A DNA stretch of 64,000 nucleotides from Lewinellaceae bacterium (GTDB taxonomy: Bacteria > Bacteroidota > Bacteroidia > Chitinophagales > Saprospiraceae): assembly GCA_020636315.1 (NCBI GenBank), contig JACJYA010000016.1, positions 135,582-199,581 of the forward strand. Direction: 5' to 3'. The position numbers and the translations under genes are program-made. Positions 1-6,876 of the stretch are shown here, piece after piece (within the stretch, counting starts at the first letter, position 1; each line of letters opens with the position of its first letter). The notes beneath the pieces were generated by a model, which saw nothing but the letters and a program-made list of their open reading frames with translations, ran no database searches and was not told where the DNA came from.

Positions 1-1536
1 CCTTCCGCCGCCAACCGGCACGATGTCATCATGCTTGACGATATCGTCCGGCACAGCGTTTCCTGGATGTTTCCCGGCTACCATATCCTGGATACTTTTT
101 CCATCAAACTTACCCGGGATGCCGAGTTGTATATCGACGATGAGTTCTCCGGCGACCTCATCCAGAAGATCAAGGAAAGCCTGGCCAAACGGCAGGTGGG
201 GCCCGCCTCCCGTTTCGTCTATGACCGGGAAATGCCGAATGAACTGCTCGGCTTCCTCAAGGAGGCTTTTGACCTGGAGAAATACGATATCCTGCAGGAA
301 GGGCGGTACCACAATAACTTCGACTTTTTCAAATTCCCGGAATTCGGGATGGCCCACCTGAGCAACCCTCCCCTGCCATCCCTGCCCTACCATCCGCTGG
401 AGGACACGGCCGACTTCTGGTATTCCATCCGGGAAAGAGACCACCTGATCCATGTGCCCTATCATTCCTACGAATCGGTTGTCCGCTTTTTTGAAGAAGC
501 CGCACGTGACCCCAAGGTTACACACATCAAGATCATCCAGTACCGGGTTGCCCGCAAGTCAAGGATCATGCAGGCCCTGCAGGACGCGGTAAAAGCAGGC
601 AAGCAGGTATCGGTATTCATCGAAGTAAAGGCCCGCTTCGACGAAGAGGCCAACCTCGAATGGGGAGAGAAGCTGGAGCAGGCGGGCGTCAATGTGCATT
701 ACAGCTTTCCGGGGGTTAAGGTGCACTCCAAGCTGGCCCTGGTGCGCCGCATCGAAGGAAGAAAAGCCCGGATGTACACCTATCTGTCCACCGGAAATTT
801 CCACGAAGATACAGCCAAAGTTTACAGCGATTTCGGCTTATTCACCGCTGATGAACGGCTGGTCAATGAAGTGGCGCGGGTCTTTTCCTTCCTGGAGACC
901 GTCAAAGTACCGCAACAGGGGTTTCAGCATTTGCTGGTGGGGCAGTTCAACCTGCGCACTGAACTGGAAAAACTGATCGACTTCGAGATCGAACAGGCCC
1001 TGGCCGGAAAGCGGGCAGAGATCATTCTCAAACTGAACAGCCTTCAGGACCAGTCGATGATCGAAAAACTCTACAAAGCCAGCCAGGCAGGCGTGAAAGT
1101 TCAGCTGGTCATCCGGGGGATATGCTCCCTTGTTCCCGGCATAGAGGGTTTTAGTGAAAACATTTCAGTAACAAGTATTGTGGACCGCTATCTCGAACAC
1201 GCCCGGGCCTTTATCTTTTACCACGGAGGCAAAGAACTGATGTACCTCTCTTCAGCCGACTGGATGGTCCGCAACCTGAGCTACCGGGTGGAAACGACTT
1301 TCCCAATCTATTCCGAGCACATCCGAAACCAGATCCGGGACTTTATTGCCATCCAACTCAGCGATAATGTAAAGGCAAGGGTCATCGACAAGGATTCCAC
1401 CAATGAATACCGGGCCGACGGTTCCGACCTGGCCATCCGCGCCCAGATGGAAACCTACTACTACATCAAGCGGCAATCGGAAATGGAGAGCCACGAAGGA
1501 GAAGAACCGGAAGCTGAGGTGGGGGCTGAGTCGTGA
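1..1536 (+). CDS. ppk1: Polyphosphate kinase 1, C-terminal part (5' end outside window)
   Basis: PPK1 reversibly transfers the gamma phosphate of ATP onto inorganic polyphosphate in the cytoplasm. The reading frame is already open at base 1, so the first Met in the window (position 31) is internal and the N-terminal and head domains are missing. The two phospholipase-D-like C-terminal domains are present. Both family histidines are visible: His at 724-726 in the KVHSK motif (equivalent to the phosphorylated His435 of E. coli PPK1) and His at 1198-1200 in the YLEHAR motif (equivalent to His592). The C-terminal tail is acidic and glutamate-rich. The gene ends just before a short repeat cluster. 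Family assignment is secure; nothing suggests inactivation in the visible part. Confidence 0.95.
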   Translation, partial: PSAANRHDVIMLDDIVRHSVSWMFPGYHILDTFSIKLTRDAELYIDDEFSGDLIQKIKESLAKRQVGPASRFVYDREMPNELLGFLKEAFDLEKYDILQEGRYHNNFDFFKFPEFGMAHLSNPPLPSLPYHPLEDTADFWYSIRERDHLIHVPYHSYESVVRFFEEAARDPKVTHIKIIQYRVARKSRIMQALQDAVKAGKQVSVFIEVKARFDEEANLEWGEKLEQAGVNVHYSFPGVKVHSKLALVRRIEGRKARMYTYLSTGNFHEDTAKVYSDFGLFTADERLVNEVARVFSFLETVKVPQQGFQHLLVGQFNLRTELEKLIDFEIEQALAGKRAEIILKLNSLQDQSMIEKLYKASQAGVKVQLVIRGICSLVPGIEGFSENISVTSIVDRYLEHARAFIFYHGGKELMYLSSADWMVRNLSYRVETTFPIYSEHIRNQIRDFIAIQLSDNVKARVIDKDSTNEYRADGSDLAIRAQMETYYYIKRQSEMESHEGEEPEAEVGAES

Positions 1537-1635
1537 TTCGTGATTCGGGATTCGGGAGTCGGCGATTGGTAGGTGTCCGGTTATCCCATTCTACGATTCC
1601 CGACTCTACGATTCCCGACTCTATGATTCACAAAT
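1537..1635. repeat. Short tandem and inverted repeat cluster after ppk1
   Basis: Directly after the ppk1 stop there are GATTCG-rich iterations (1534-1562). They are followed by a 15-bp unit, CTACGATTCCCGACT, repeated exactly at 1591-1605 and 1606-1620 with a degenerate third copy at 1621-1635. GAGTCGG (1556-1562) is the reverse complement of CCGACTC (1600-1606), so the block can fold back on itself. It is noncoding. It looks like a local REP-type or slippage-derived repeat; its copy number in the genome cannot be seen here. Confidence 0.6.
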
Positions 1636-1734
1636 CCCCATCCTCTATCGAAAATTTCCGGATATTCATCCATGATACTGGAAGCCAGGGCTTCAGGCTC
1701 TTACTTTTGCCCCATCAGATCAAAACCCACAATA

Positions 1735-3321
1735 ATGAGAATACTGAAATCAACCTGGCTAACTGCCATTCTTCTGGCCCTGGTTTTCACTGCCTGCCAA
1801 AAAGAAGCCCCCGCACCTGATGACAGCCTTCAATACCTCCCCGAAAGCACGGCAATGGTTACCGCCATACGAGCCGGGCAATTGATGGACAAGGCCGACT
1901 TCAAAGCCATTCAGCAATCCGATGGATACCGGGAAATGGTGGAAGAAGCCCGGAGCACCAACCCGGTGCTGGCCAAAGTCCTGGAACAACCCGAAAGTTC
2001 AGGAGTGGACCTCGGGAAAAACATCTACCTTGCCGCCGAATTGCGGGAGGGCAAAAAACCTTTCATAACCATTTCATTTTCAATTGCTGACCCTCAGGCA
2101 TTTGAAGCACTGCTGGAAAGCGTTGACGTCGATGCTCAACCGGCTTCCGATACAGGCTACCGATTTGTCAGCCCTTCCAACAACAGTACACTTGCCTGGA
2201 ATGAGAAAGTGGCGTTCATCGGCGTCACCGAAGACGGAGGCGACGCAGAAGCCACCATTAAAGGCTTACTGGAAACCCAACCGGAACAATCCATCGCCCG
2301 GAACAAGAACCTGAGAAAGGCGCTGGGCCAGGATTTCGACGTTGTAAACTGGCTGTCCTCCGACTTTCTGCTGGAATCGGAAATGGCAAAAAATTCCACC
2401 GCACTGCTCAATTACAAGGAAGAAGACCTGCGTGGGAATTACATTCAGCACTTTCTTACTTTCGATAAAGGCCTGGTCAAAAGCGAGGCCCGGCTGTACT
2501 TCAAAAGCCAGGTGGCCAATGACCTGGGAATGCTCTTCCGCGATAAGGTAAAAACCGATTTCGTCAAGCTGGCCCCGGAAGGGCAACCTCTATTCTTCCT
2601 GAGCACCGCTTTTGACATGGACGGCATCAACCAGCTTCTGGTGGAAAAGTACAGCAAAGGCCTGGCTGAAGGCGGACTGCAGGAATACGGCATCTCCACC
2701 AATACCCTCATAAAGGCGCTCAAGGGGGACATCATGCTTACCGGTTATGCTCCGGAAGAGGAGCAAAAAGAACCGGAACTGCTTTTTGCTGCCCGGATCG
2801 GCGATGAGGAAGCATTGCAATCACTCATTGATATTGCCGCCAAAGAGAACAGAATAGAAAAGATCAGTGAAAACCGCTACCGGTTACTGGAGTGGAAGAA
2901 GGAAATGAAGGAAGATTCCACCTATGCGGAAACCAAGGTCCACATAGAGGGGCAGTTCCTGCTCCACGGCGGATTGCTGTACATCGCCAGCCAGCCCACC
3001 CTTCTGGACAAGGTGGAGAACGGACAAACCGGCCTCACCGGCCCCATTGCCGAACAGGCAGAAAACCTCTCCGGCAACAAGATATTCACCTTCCTGGGAG
3101 ATATTGAGGCCATAAATGCCATAAGCGGCAAACACGATGAAGGCCTGCAGGAACTGAAAGGCATCGAAGCCACCGCGCAGCGCCAGGGCACCGAACTCAT
3201 CCTTCGAATGGAAGATGAAACTGCCAACAGCCTGAAAACGCTGATCGGCCTGATGAAAAAGCACAAGCAGAAGGAAGAACCGGCTGAAAAAGAAAAGGAA
3301 TCTTCCGGATCAGAGATCTAA
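1735..3321 (+). CDS. Lipoprotein of DUF4836-like type
   Basis: A 528-residue predicted lipoprotein. The Met at 1735 is chosen over an upstream in-frame Met at 1672 because it gives a clean signal peptide (MRILKSTWLT, then hydrophobic) ending in lipobox LVFTAC, with Cys21 as the likely lipidated residue. The mature part begins with a phrase about 'LPESTAMVTAI' that resembles the start of DUF4836 lipoproteins of Bacteroidota, whose role is unknown. The rest is a soluble alpha/beta region with no enzyme motif that I recognise, and the C-terminus is a Lys/Glu-rich tail. It stands alone, with a strong terminator directly downstream. The DUF assignment rests on overall resemblance and is moderate. 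Confidence 0.7.
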   Translation: MRILKSTWLTAILLALVFTACQKEAPAPDDSLQYLPESTAMVTAIRAGQLMDKADFKAIQQSDGYREMVEEARSTNPVLAKVLEQPESSGVDLGKNIYLAAELREGKKPFITISFSIADPQAFEALLESVDVDAQPASDTGYRFVSPSNNSTLAWNEKVAFIGVTEDGGDAEATIKGLLETQPEQSIARNKNLRKALGQDFDVVNWLSSDFLLESEMAKNSTALLNYKEEDLRGNYIQHFLTFDKGLVKSEARLYFKSQVANDLGMLFRDKVKTDFVKLAPEGQPLFFLSTAFDMDGINQLLVEKYSKGLAEGGLQEYGISTNTLIKALKGDIMLTGYAPEEEQKEPELLFAARIGDEEALQSLIDIAAKENRIEKISENRYRLLEWKKEMKEDSTYAETKVHIEGQFLLHGGLLYIASQPTLLDKVENGQTGLTGPIAEQAENLSGNKIFTFLGDIEAINAISGKHDEGLQELKGIEATAQRQGTELILRMEDETANSLKTLIGLMKKHKQKEEPAEKEKESSGSEI

Positions 3322-3345
3322 GCAAGCTAACACAGAACAGTTTTC

Positions 3346-3376
3346 CGGCCCTGGCTTCACGCCGGGGCTTTTTTGT
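3346..3376 (+). terminator. Rho-independent terminator after the DUF4836-like gene
   Basis: An 8-bp stem (GCCCTGGC with GCCGGGGC, one G-U pair) closes a 5-base loop and is followed by a T run at about 3370-3375. It sits 25 bp after the lipoprotein stop codon. Confidence 0.8.
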
Positions 3377-3466
3377 TGCCTTCGGAACTTTTCTTGCTTA
3401 GCCTTTTGTTTATCAAATGCTTGTGGTAAAAGCCGCAATTTGCACTGTTTTTTTTCTTTCGAAAAC

Positions 3467-3497
3467 TTGTATTTGACAGGATACGCCCTTATATTTG
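3467..3497 (+). promoter_or_regulatory. Promoter of the tRNA-Gly pair
   Basis: A perfect Bacteroidota -7 box, TATATTTG at 3490-3497, has a TTG element at 3467-3469 about 20 bp upstream. It lies about 55 bp before the first tRNA-Gly copy and would transcribe both the relic and the intact gene. Confidence 0.55.
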
Positions 3498-3550
3498 CAA
3501 TCGCTTCTGAAAAATGGAGCACAGGATAACGATCCTGAAAGATGAAATAA

Positions 3551-3634
3551 ACGGATGTAGCTTCCCGATAGCTATCGGGAGTAGAGCGAACCTTGCCAAA
3601 GTTGAGGTCACGGGTTCGAGTCTCCTCATCCGCT
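3551..3634 (+). pseudogene. Broken tRNA-Gly(GCC) copy with palindrome in the D-arm
   Basis: This is a damaged near-copy of the intact tRNA-Gly at 3654-3726. The acceptor strand, anticodon loop TTGCCAA, T-loop TTCGAGT and 3' CATCCGC are still recognisable. The D-loop bases CAGTTG are replaced by an 18-bp perfect palindrome (3563-3580). One base of the anticodon stem is lost, so two of five anticodon pairs fail. The first acceptor pair is A-C, and the T-stem has a C-C mismatch. Several independent lesions argue for a dead gene rather than an unusual functional tRNA. Confidence 0.8.
3563..3580. repeat. 18-bp perfect palindrome inserted in a tRNA D-arm
   Basis: TCCCGATAGCTATCGGGA equals its own reverse complement. 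It interrupts the tRNA-Gly relic exactly between GCT and GTAGAGC. Its TCCCGAT/ATCGGGA ends match those of the hairpin in the neighbouring tRNA-Leu relic. Confidence 0.85.
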
Positions 3635-3653
3635 CTATTTCGCTAAAACACAA

Positions 3654-3726
3654 GCGGATGTAGCTCAGTTGGTAGAGCGCAACCTTGCCAAGGTTGAGGT
3701 CGCGGGTTCGAGTCTCGTCATCCGCT
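3654..3726 (+). tRNA. tRNA-Gly (anticodon GCC)
   Basis: A complete cloverleaf of 73 nt. The acceptor is GCGGATG with CATCCGC, the D-stem GCTC with GAGC, and the anticodon stem CAACC with GGTTG around loop TTGCCAA. The T-loop is TTCGAGT and the discriminator is T. CCA is not encoded. It decodes GGC/GGU and follows a broken copy 20 bp upstream. Confidence 0.95.
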
Positions 3727-3738
3727 CAAGTGCTGAAC

Positions 3739-3768
3739 AAAAAGCCTTCTGGTGACAGAGGGCTTTTT
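3739..3768 (+). terminator. Terminator after tRNA-Gly
   Basis: A 13-bp stem (AAAAAGCCTTCTG with CAGAGGGCTTTTT, one G-U pair) closes a GTGA tetraloop. The T run is part of the 3' arm. It begins 13 bp after the tRNA. Confidence 0.9.
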
Positions 3769-3799
3769 GTGTTTTAGCCGGTTTTATCTAAAAACTGGT

Positions 3800-3807
3800 T
3801 ATCTTTG
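3800..3807 (+). promoter_or_regulatory. -7 box before the tRNA-Leu pair
   Basis: TATCTTTG matches the Bacteroidota TAnnTTTG consensus 31 bp before the tRNA-Leu relic. No good TTG element is seen at the usual distance upstream, so only the -7 box is claimed. Confidence 0.45.
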
Positions 3808-3837
3808 AATGACAGGCGCATGCCTGTTAGTTTCTTT

Positions 3838-3860
3838 GCCCGGGTGGCGGAAGTGGTAGA
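3838..3860 (+). pseudogene. 5' stub of a tRNA-Leu gene
   Basis: The first 23 bases of the intact tRNA-Leu at 3972, from acceptor GCCCGGG through GTGGTAGA of the D-arm, are present exactly. The gene then breaks off into a hairpin element. No anticodon arm, variable arm or T-arm follows, apart from a possible trace, CGCGCTGGA, at about 3940. Confidence 0.8.
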
Positions 3861-3915
3861 TCCCGATACGGAACTTGTAAGGCTCCTAAACTCGCCAACA
3901 AGTTCCAGATCGGGA
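3861..3915. repeat. Hairpin element interrupting the tRNA-Leu stub
   Basis: Two 18-bp arms are inverted with two mismatches: 3861-3878, starting TCCCGAT, and 3898-3915, ending ATCGGGA. They flank a 19-bp loop. The outer bases are the same as in the palindrome inside the tRNA-Gly relic. The element begins immediately after GGTAGA of the tRNA D-arm. Confidence 0.75.
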
Positions 3916-3971
3916 CTTCGCTCCCTAACCGGTCGCTCCGCGCGCTGGAACGCCGGCGCTGTATTTTTTTT

Positions 3972-4057
3972 GCCCGGGTGGCGGAAGTGGTAGACGCGCT
4001 GGACTTAAAATCCAGTGGGCAGTGATGCCCGTACGGGTTCAAGTCCCGTCCCGGGTA
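3972..4057 (+). tRNA. tRNA-Leu (anticodon UAA)
   Basis: A class II tRNA of 86 nt. The acceptor is GCCCGGG with CCCGGGT. The anticodon stem is CTGGA with TCCAG around loop CTTAAAA. There is a long variable arm (GGGCAGTGATGCCC), T-loop TTCAAGT, and discriminator A. CCA is not encoded. A strong terminator follows at once. Confidence 0.95.
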
Positions 4058-4066
4058 CAAATTATT

Positions 4067-4101
4067 AAAAGCGTTTTCGCGGTTGCGGAAGCGCTTTTTT
4101 T
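4067..4101 (+). terminator. Terminator after tRNA-Leu
   Basis: A 14-bp stem (AAAAGCGTTTTCGC with GCGGAAGCGCTTTT, two G-U pairs) closes a GGTT loop and is followed by T residues. It starts 9 bp after the tRNA, and its presence argues against any CDS start near 4083. Confidence 0.9.
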
Positions 4102-4145
4102 ATTGTTGTGGAAAAGATTCATTCTCCCACCAAACCCGAAATAGC

Positions 4146-4904
4146 ATGAAAAGATTTTTATTTATTCTCTTTGTTTTCCCCATTTGCCTTTCCGCCCAAA
4201 CCAATGAAAGTGATACGCTTAAATTACAGGCAGGCCTTTCGTTAAGCGGGATTTTCCAGGGCGGGAATGTACAAACGGTTATTTTTAGAGTGAACTCGGA
4301 TCTGAGTTATAAACCGTGGAAGAAATGGGTGTTCAAGACCAAAAACTCCTTTGTTTATCAAGAGTTTGGAAAGCAAAAGGCCGATGAAGATATTCTAAGC
4401 CTCAACTTTTTATACTTTAATCCTGAGCGGAAAATATATCCTCTGCTGCTGGGCTTTGTAAGCACCAATTACAGAAGGCGGATTAATGTACGTTCTCTGC
4501 TAGGAGGAGGAGTCACTTTTCAAGTGCTGAGCAAGAAAGAGAACTGGCTGAAAATTGCGCTCTCCAGCGAGTATGAGCAAACCGGGTTTACCATCGATAC
4601 CTTTAATCGAACTGTATATAATGGAAACCGGTCAATCAACACCTTACGCGGTACAGTTTGGATCAGTGGCAAGTATCAGCTGTTTGATAAAAAGTTAATT
4701 CTCATCCATGAGAGTTATTATCAACCCTCTCTTCGGCGAGGGGATAATTATCGCTGGCGGGCGGACATCGGCATAGAGCTTCCCCTCAGGAAGTTCCTGA
4801 ATTTTAGAATCAACTACCTCCATACTTTCGAAAGCATAGTGGCCGAAGGCCAGGAACAGGAGGACCGCTTGTTGACTTTTGGGTTTACATTGAAAAATTA
4901 TTGA
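4146..4904 (+). CDS. DUF481-like outer-membrane protein
   Basis: A 252-residue secreted protein, probably an outer-membrane beta-barrel. The Met at 4146 is preferred to an upstream in-frame Met at 4083 because the latter lies inside the tRNA-Leu terminator, while 4146 gives an ordinary signal peptide (MKRFLFILFVF, cleavage after LSAQ). The mature chain has alternating hydrophobic/polar strands with many aromatic residues and ends in an aromatic C-terminal strand (GFTLKNY), as in outer-membrane barrels. The pattern resembles DUF481/YdiY-type proteins; that family call is moderate. Its stop overlaps the TTG start of the next frame by 4 bases. Its base composition is visibly more AT-rich than the surrounding genes. 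Confidence 0.65.
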   Translation: MKRFLFILFVFPICLSAQTNESDTLKLQAGLSLSGIFQGGNVQTVIFRVNSDLSYKPWKKWVFKTKNSFVYQEFGKQKADEDILSLNFLYFNPERKIYPLLLGFVSTNYRRRINVRSLLGGGVTFQVLSKKENWLKIALSSEYEQTGFTIDTFNRTVYNGNRSINTLRGTVWISGKYQLFDKKLILIHESYYQPSLRRGDNYRWRADIGIELPLRKFLNFRINYLHTFESIVAEGQEQEDRLLTFGFTLKNY

Positions 4905-5107
4905 TTGAAGCGGGAGTTGATTTTCTAATTATTGGATTAACGGTATTCTTAGTTGTTAAATTCATGAATACGCTTAGAAAAAAGGCTGACGACCCAAATA
5001 ATAAATCTGAAGTCACCCCAAAAGATATTGAATTGCTACACAAGATGACAGAACTAATGGAAAAACAAGTTGCATTATTGGAGGATTTGAAGATGAAAAA
5101 TGAATAA
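4901..5107 (+). CDS. MscL-like C-terminal fragment (small membrane protein or remnant)
   Basis: A 68-residue frame with one strong transmembrane helix (DFLIIGLTVFLVVKFMN), then a charged RKK linker, a Pro/Asn-rich stretch and an amphipathic helix (IELLHKMTELMEKQ). This order matches TM2 plus the cytoplasmic helix of MscL, the large-conductance mechanosensitive channel. Family members are about 130-150 residues, and the pore-lining TM1 is absent here. The only start is TTG, overlapping the preceding stop by 4 bases, which could allow coupled translation. I read it as an MscL remnant; a true small membrane protein is the alternative. Confidence 0.45.
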   Translation: MIEAGVDFLIIGLTVFLVVKFMNTLRKKADDPNNKSEVTPKDIELLHKMTELMEKQVALLEDLKMKNE

Positions 5108-5136
5108 GGAATAGTTCCGGAAGACGCATTTGGCAG

Positions 5137-5493
5137 CTACATCAACCGCCTGAAGGAGGTGGCGGGAAAAGCCCCCTTACCGGAACCCTTTGCCGGAGTT
5201 TGGGTGGTGCAAGTGGATCTGCGCCCCGATGCTCCACCGGTTTTTTCTGTGCCTGAAAAGCAGAAGGGCCAGAAATCGCTCAGCAGATACTCTTCGCGGA
5301 TCACATCCCGGCCGATCCCCAATACCAGGAGAATGGCGGCCACCACACTGCCGGTCCGGTCCTTGCCGGATAAGCAATGGATGAACAGCGGGTACCGCTT
5401 CAGTGGTTTTTCAAAAACTCCTGTTTCACTTTCCTCATCTGCACCAGGCGCCTTTAGGTATGTTTCCCGAGAAAATGGCATGAACTCGGACAC
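5137..5493 (-). CDS. Tyrosine-phosphatase-like fragment
   Basis: A 118-residue frame carrying a complete PTP loop, HCLSGKDRTG (the Cys-x5-Arg signature, around residues 40-49). It is followed by a hydrophobic helix (AAILLVLGIG) and REEYLLSD, as in Y_phosphatase3-type enzymes. These proteins hydrolyse phosphate esters through the loop cysteine. The frame starts at GTG one base after the Thg1-like stop codon. It is far shorter than a full PTP domain: the N-terminal half is missing, and the sequence after YLLSD becomes Gly/Thr-rich and unlike the family. It is probably a truncated or frameshifted gene. Its position in the minus-strand cluster suggests it once served the same RNA-end function. 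Confidence 0.5.
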   Translation of the reverse strand: MSEFMPFSRETYLKAPGADEESETGVFEKPLKRYPLFIHCLSGKDRTGSVVAAILLVLGIGRDVIREEYLLSDFWPFCFSGTEKTGGASGRRSTCTTQTPAKGSGKGAFPATSFRRLM

Positions 5494-5494
5494 C

Positions 5495-6280
5495 CTATAA
5501 CGAAGCCCCCTCTCCTTCCATTACCCCCTCAATGAAAGCACTATACTCCTCCTTCATCGGCAGGTCCAGGTCAACTAAAACCTTTCTTCTTATGGCCTCC
5601 GTTTTTTTCCCGGTTTGCGGGTCAACACCCAGCTTCTCATAGCCCACCCAGTAGAGCCCGGCCCCCCTCTTTTGCCAGTTGGGCAGATCGTTGAAATTGA
5701 TACCATGTTGGAAAAGCAGCTCATTCTTATCCGGGATGGACATACCTTCAAGTGCTCTTGTCGCCTTTTTGGCCGAGGCGCCATCCTTTCTTAATACCCA
5801 GTAGCAGTGGGCATTCAGGGCGTTCCGGAAGGCATCCTCATTCCTCCACCGAAAGTAATCAACGACGTCTTTCTTCGTGGGCAGCTGAGAGATCCGGCAA
5901 TCGAAAACGCCCACACTGCCAAGCAGGGTGGAAAATTTAGCGCTCGCCTCTCCCGCCAGGATGGAGTTGTATTTTCGGGTTTTGCGCCCGAAGGCCTGCT
6001 CGGTTAATGAAAATAGCAGGGATATCTCATCGCTTTCGGTATAGCCATAGATCACCTTGAAGCCGCAATTCATCAGGTGGCGGACGGTTTCCACCATGTA
6101 GTCCCGAAACCGCACATCGAACGGGGCTTCAAACCGGTGGGCTTCCTTCGTCAGCCGGGTGAAGCTCCGGCCGTCTATTCTGGCCACCATATATATGCCG
6201 GGCAGCACACAATGGTCGTGGGCAGTTTCGTAAATCCGCATTCGCTTGTCCAGTTCATCAAATTTCATCCTGCCATTCAT
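5495..6280 (-). CDS. Thg1-like 3'-5' RNA polymerase (tRNA-His guanylyltransferase family)
   Basis: Thg1 and bacterial Thg1-like proteins add nucleotides to RNA 5' ends in the 3'-5' direction, repairing or capping tRNA. The 261-residue product is full length for the family. It contains the metal-binding motif RIDGRSF near residue 35 and YTESDEISLLF near residue 100, which together hold the polymerase-like catalytic acidic residues. A second in-frame Met lies four codons in (6268). The start overlaps the end of the upstream kinase gene by 23 bp, so the two are co-transcribed and probably translationally coupled. No His residue preference can be deduced from sequence; bacterial members usually repair truncated tRNAs. 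Family assignment is firm. Confidence 0.9.
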   Translation of the reverse strand: MNGRMKFDELDKRMRIYETAHDHCVLPGIYMVARIDGRSFTRLTKEAHRFEAPFDVRFRDYMVETVRHLMNCGFKVIYGYTESDEISLLFSLTEQAFGRKTRKYNSILAGEASAKFSTLLGSVGVFDCRISQLPTKKDVVDYFRWRNEDAFRNALNAHCYWVLRKDGASAKKATRALEGMSIPDKNELLFQHGINFNDLPNWQKRGAGLYWVGYEKLGVDPQTGKKTEAIRRKVLVDLDLPMKEEYSAFIEGVMEGEGASL

Positions 6281-6704
6281 TTATGATAAATTGTCCATTT
6301 TGGATCTCGACATAATACAATTCGTCAAAACCTTCCTTCCGGCCGGGAAGTTCCAGTTTGCTATAAGTGGAACGTATGCCCTTTTCCAGAACTTTGCTCT
6401 TCCCTACCCTGTTCTGGTTGCGTTCTACAGCGTCATCCAGCTTCGATTGAAAGTAGTACCCCACTACTTTGTATTTGAATTGCCTGAATTTGTTTATGTA
6501 CTTCCTCCTGTCTTCAATGGTTGGGTTGGTATTGTCAATTACTACCCGTTGCTGCAATTCCAGGCACTTCCCTAATAGCTGGTTTTCTTTGTTCCGGGTG
6601 TTCAATAAGTCCAGGCTGATCCTCACGTGTGAGTTAAAGAACCGCTCCTTGTAGAAAGTGGATTTGCCACTTGCCTGAATTCCTGTAAATATTATGCCTT
6701 CCAT
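6258..6704 (-). CDS. Polynucleotide-kinase-like P-loop ATPase
   Basis: A 148-residue P-loop kinase. Walker A is GIQASGKST at residues 8-16. It is followed by an R-x-S-x-D-L-L segment (about 29-34), VIDNTNPTIEDRRKY (about 55-69), and an Arg-containing lid region (RNQNRVGK). This layout matches the T4 Pnkp-type 5'-OH polynucleotide kinase domain. It would place a phosphate on RNA or DNA 5' ends. It precedes and overlaps the Thg1-like gene by 23 bp. Together a 5'-kinase and a 5'-end polymerase make a plausible RNA-healing pair. The nucleic-acid substrate is inferred from family and context; related P-loop kinases act on small molecules. Confidence 0.75.
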   Translation of the reverse strand: MEGIIFTGIQASGKSTFYKERFFNSHVRISLDLLNTRNKENQLLGKCLELQQRVVIDNTNPTIEDRRKYINKFRQFKYKVVGYYFQSKLDDAVERNQNRVGKSKVLEKGIRSTYSKLELPGRKEGFDELYYVEIQNGQFIINEWQDEI

Positions 6705-6741
6705 CTCTTCAGTTTTTGAATTCCTGAACCCTTGATGGAGT

Positions 6742-6876
6742 TTAAAAGTTCCTCCCCTTCTTTAATCCTTCTTCCCAAAGAACGGTGGACTTGTTACGCC
6801 CTACCTGTTCGGCCAGCCAGGAGCTGCTTTTGTCCTGCTTGGCTAGTACGATCTTTATACGGTTGTATCTTGGCAT
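6742..6876 (-). pseudogene. Truncated XRE-type helix-turn-helix regulator
   Basis: A 44-codon minus-strand frame from an ATG at 6876 begins MPRYNRIKIVLA and contains SSSWLAEQVGRNKSTV, a typical Cro/C1 helix-turn-helix recognition segment. After KSTV the expected 'S-x-W-x-x-N' continuation is replaced by LWEEGLKKGRNF and a stop. The C-terminal half of the roughly 65-70 residue family domain is therefore lost, probably by frameshift. It ends 37 bp upstream of the kinase gene on the same strand and may have been the operon's own regulator. Confidence 0.6.

Noticed and set aside
3805..4060. Open frames over the tRNA-Leu region on both strands
   Set aside because: They run across tRNA, relic and terminator sequence and have no protein-like composition.
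4083..4145. Upstream start for the DUF481-like gene
   Set aside because: It lies inside the tRNA-Leu terminator hairpin and would place the signal peptide internally.
5159..5500. Plus-strand frame opposite the phosphatase fragment
   Set aside because: The minus strand carries an unmistakable HCLSGKDRTG catalytic loop; the plus frame shows no motif.
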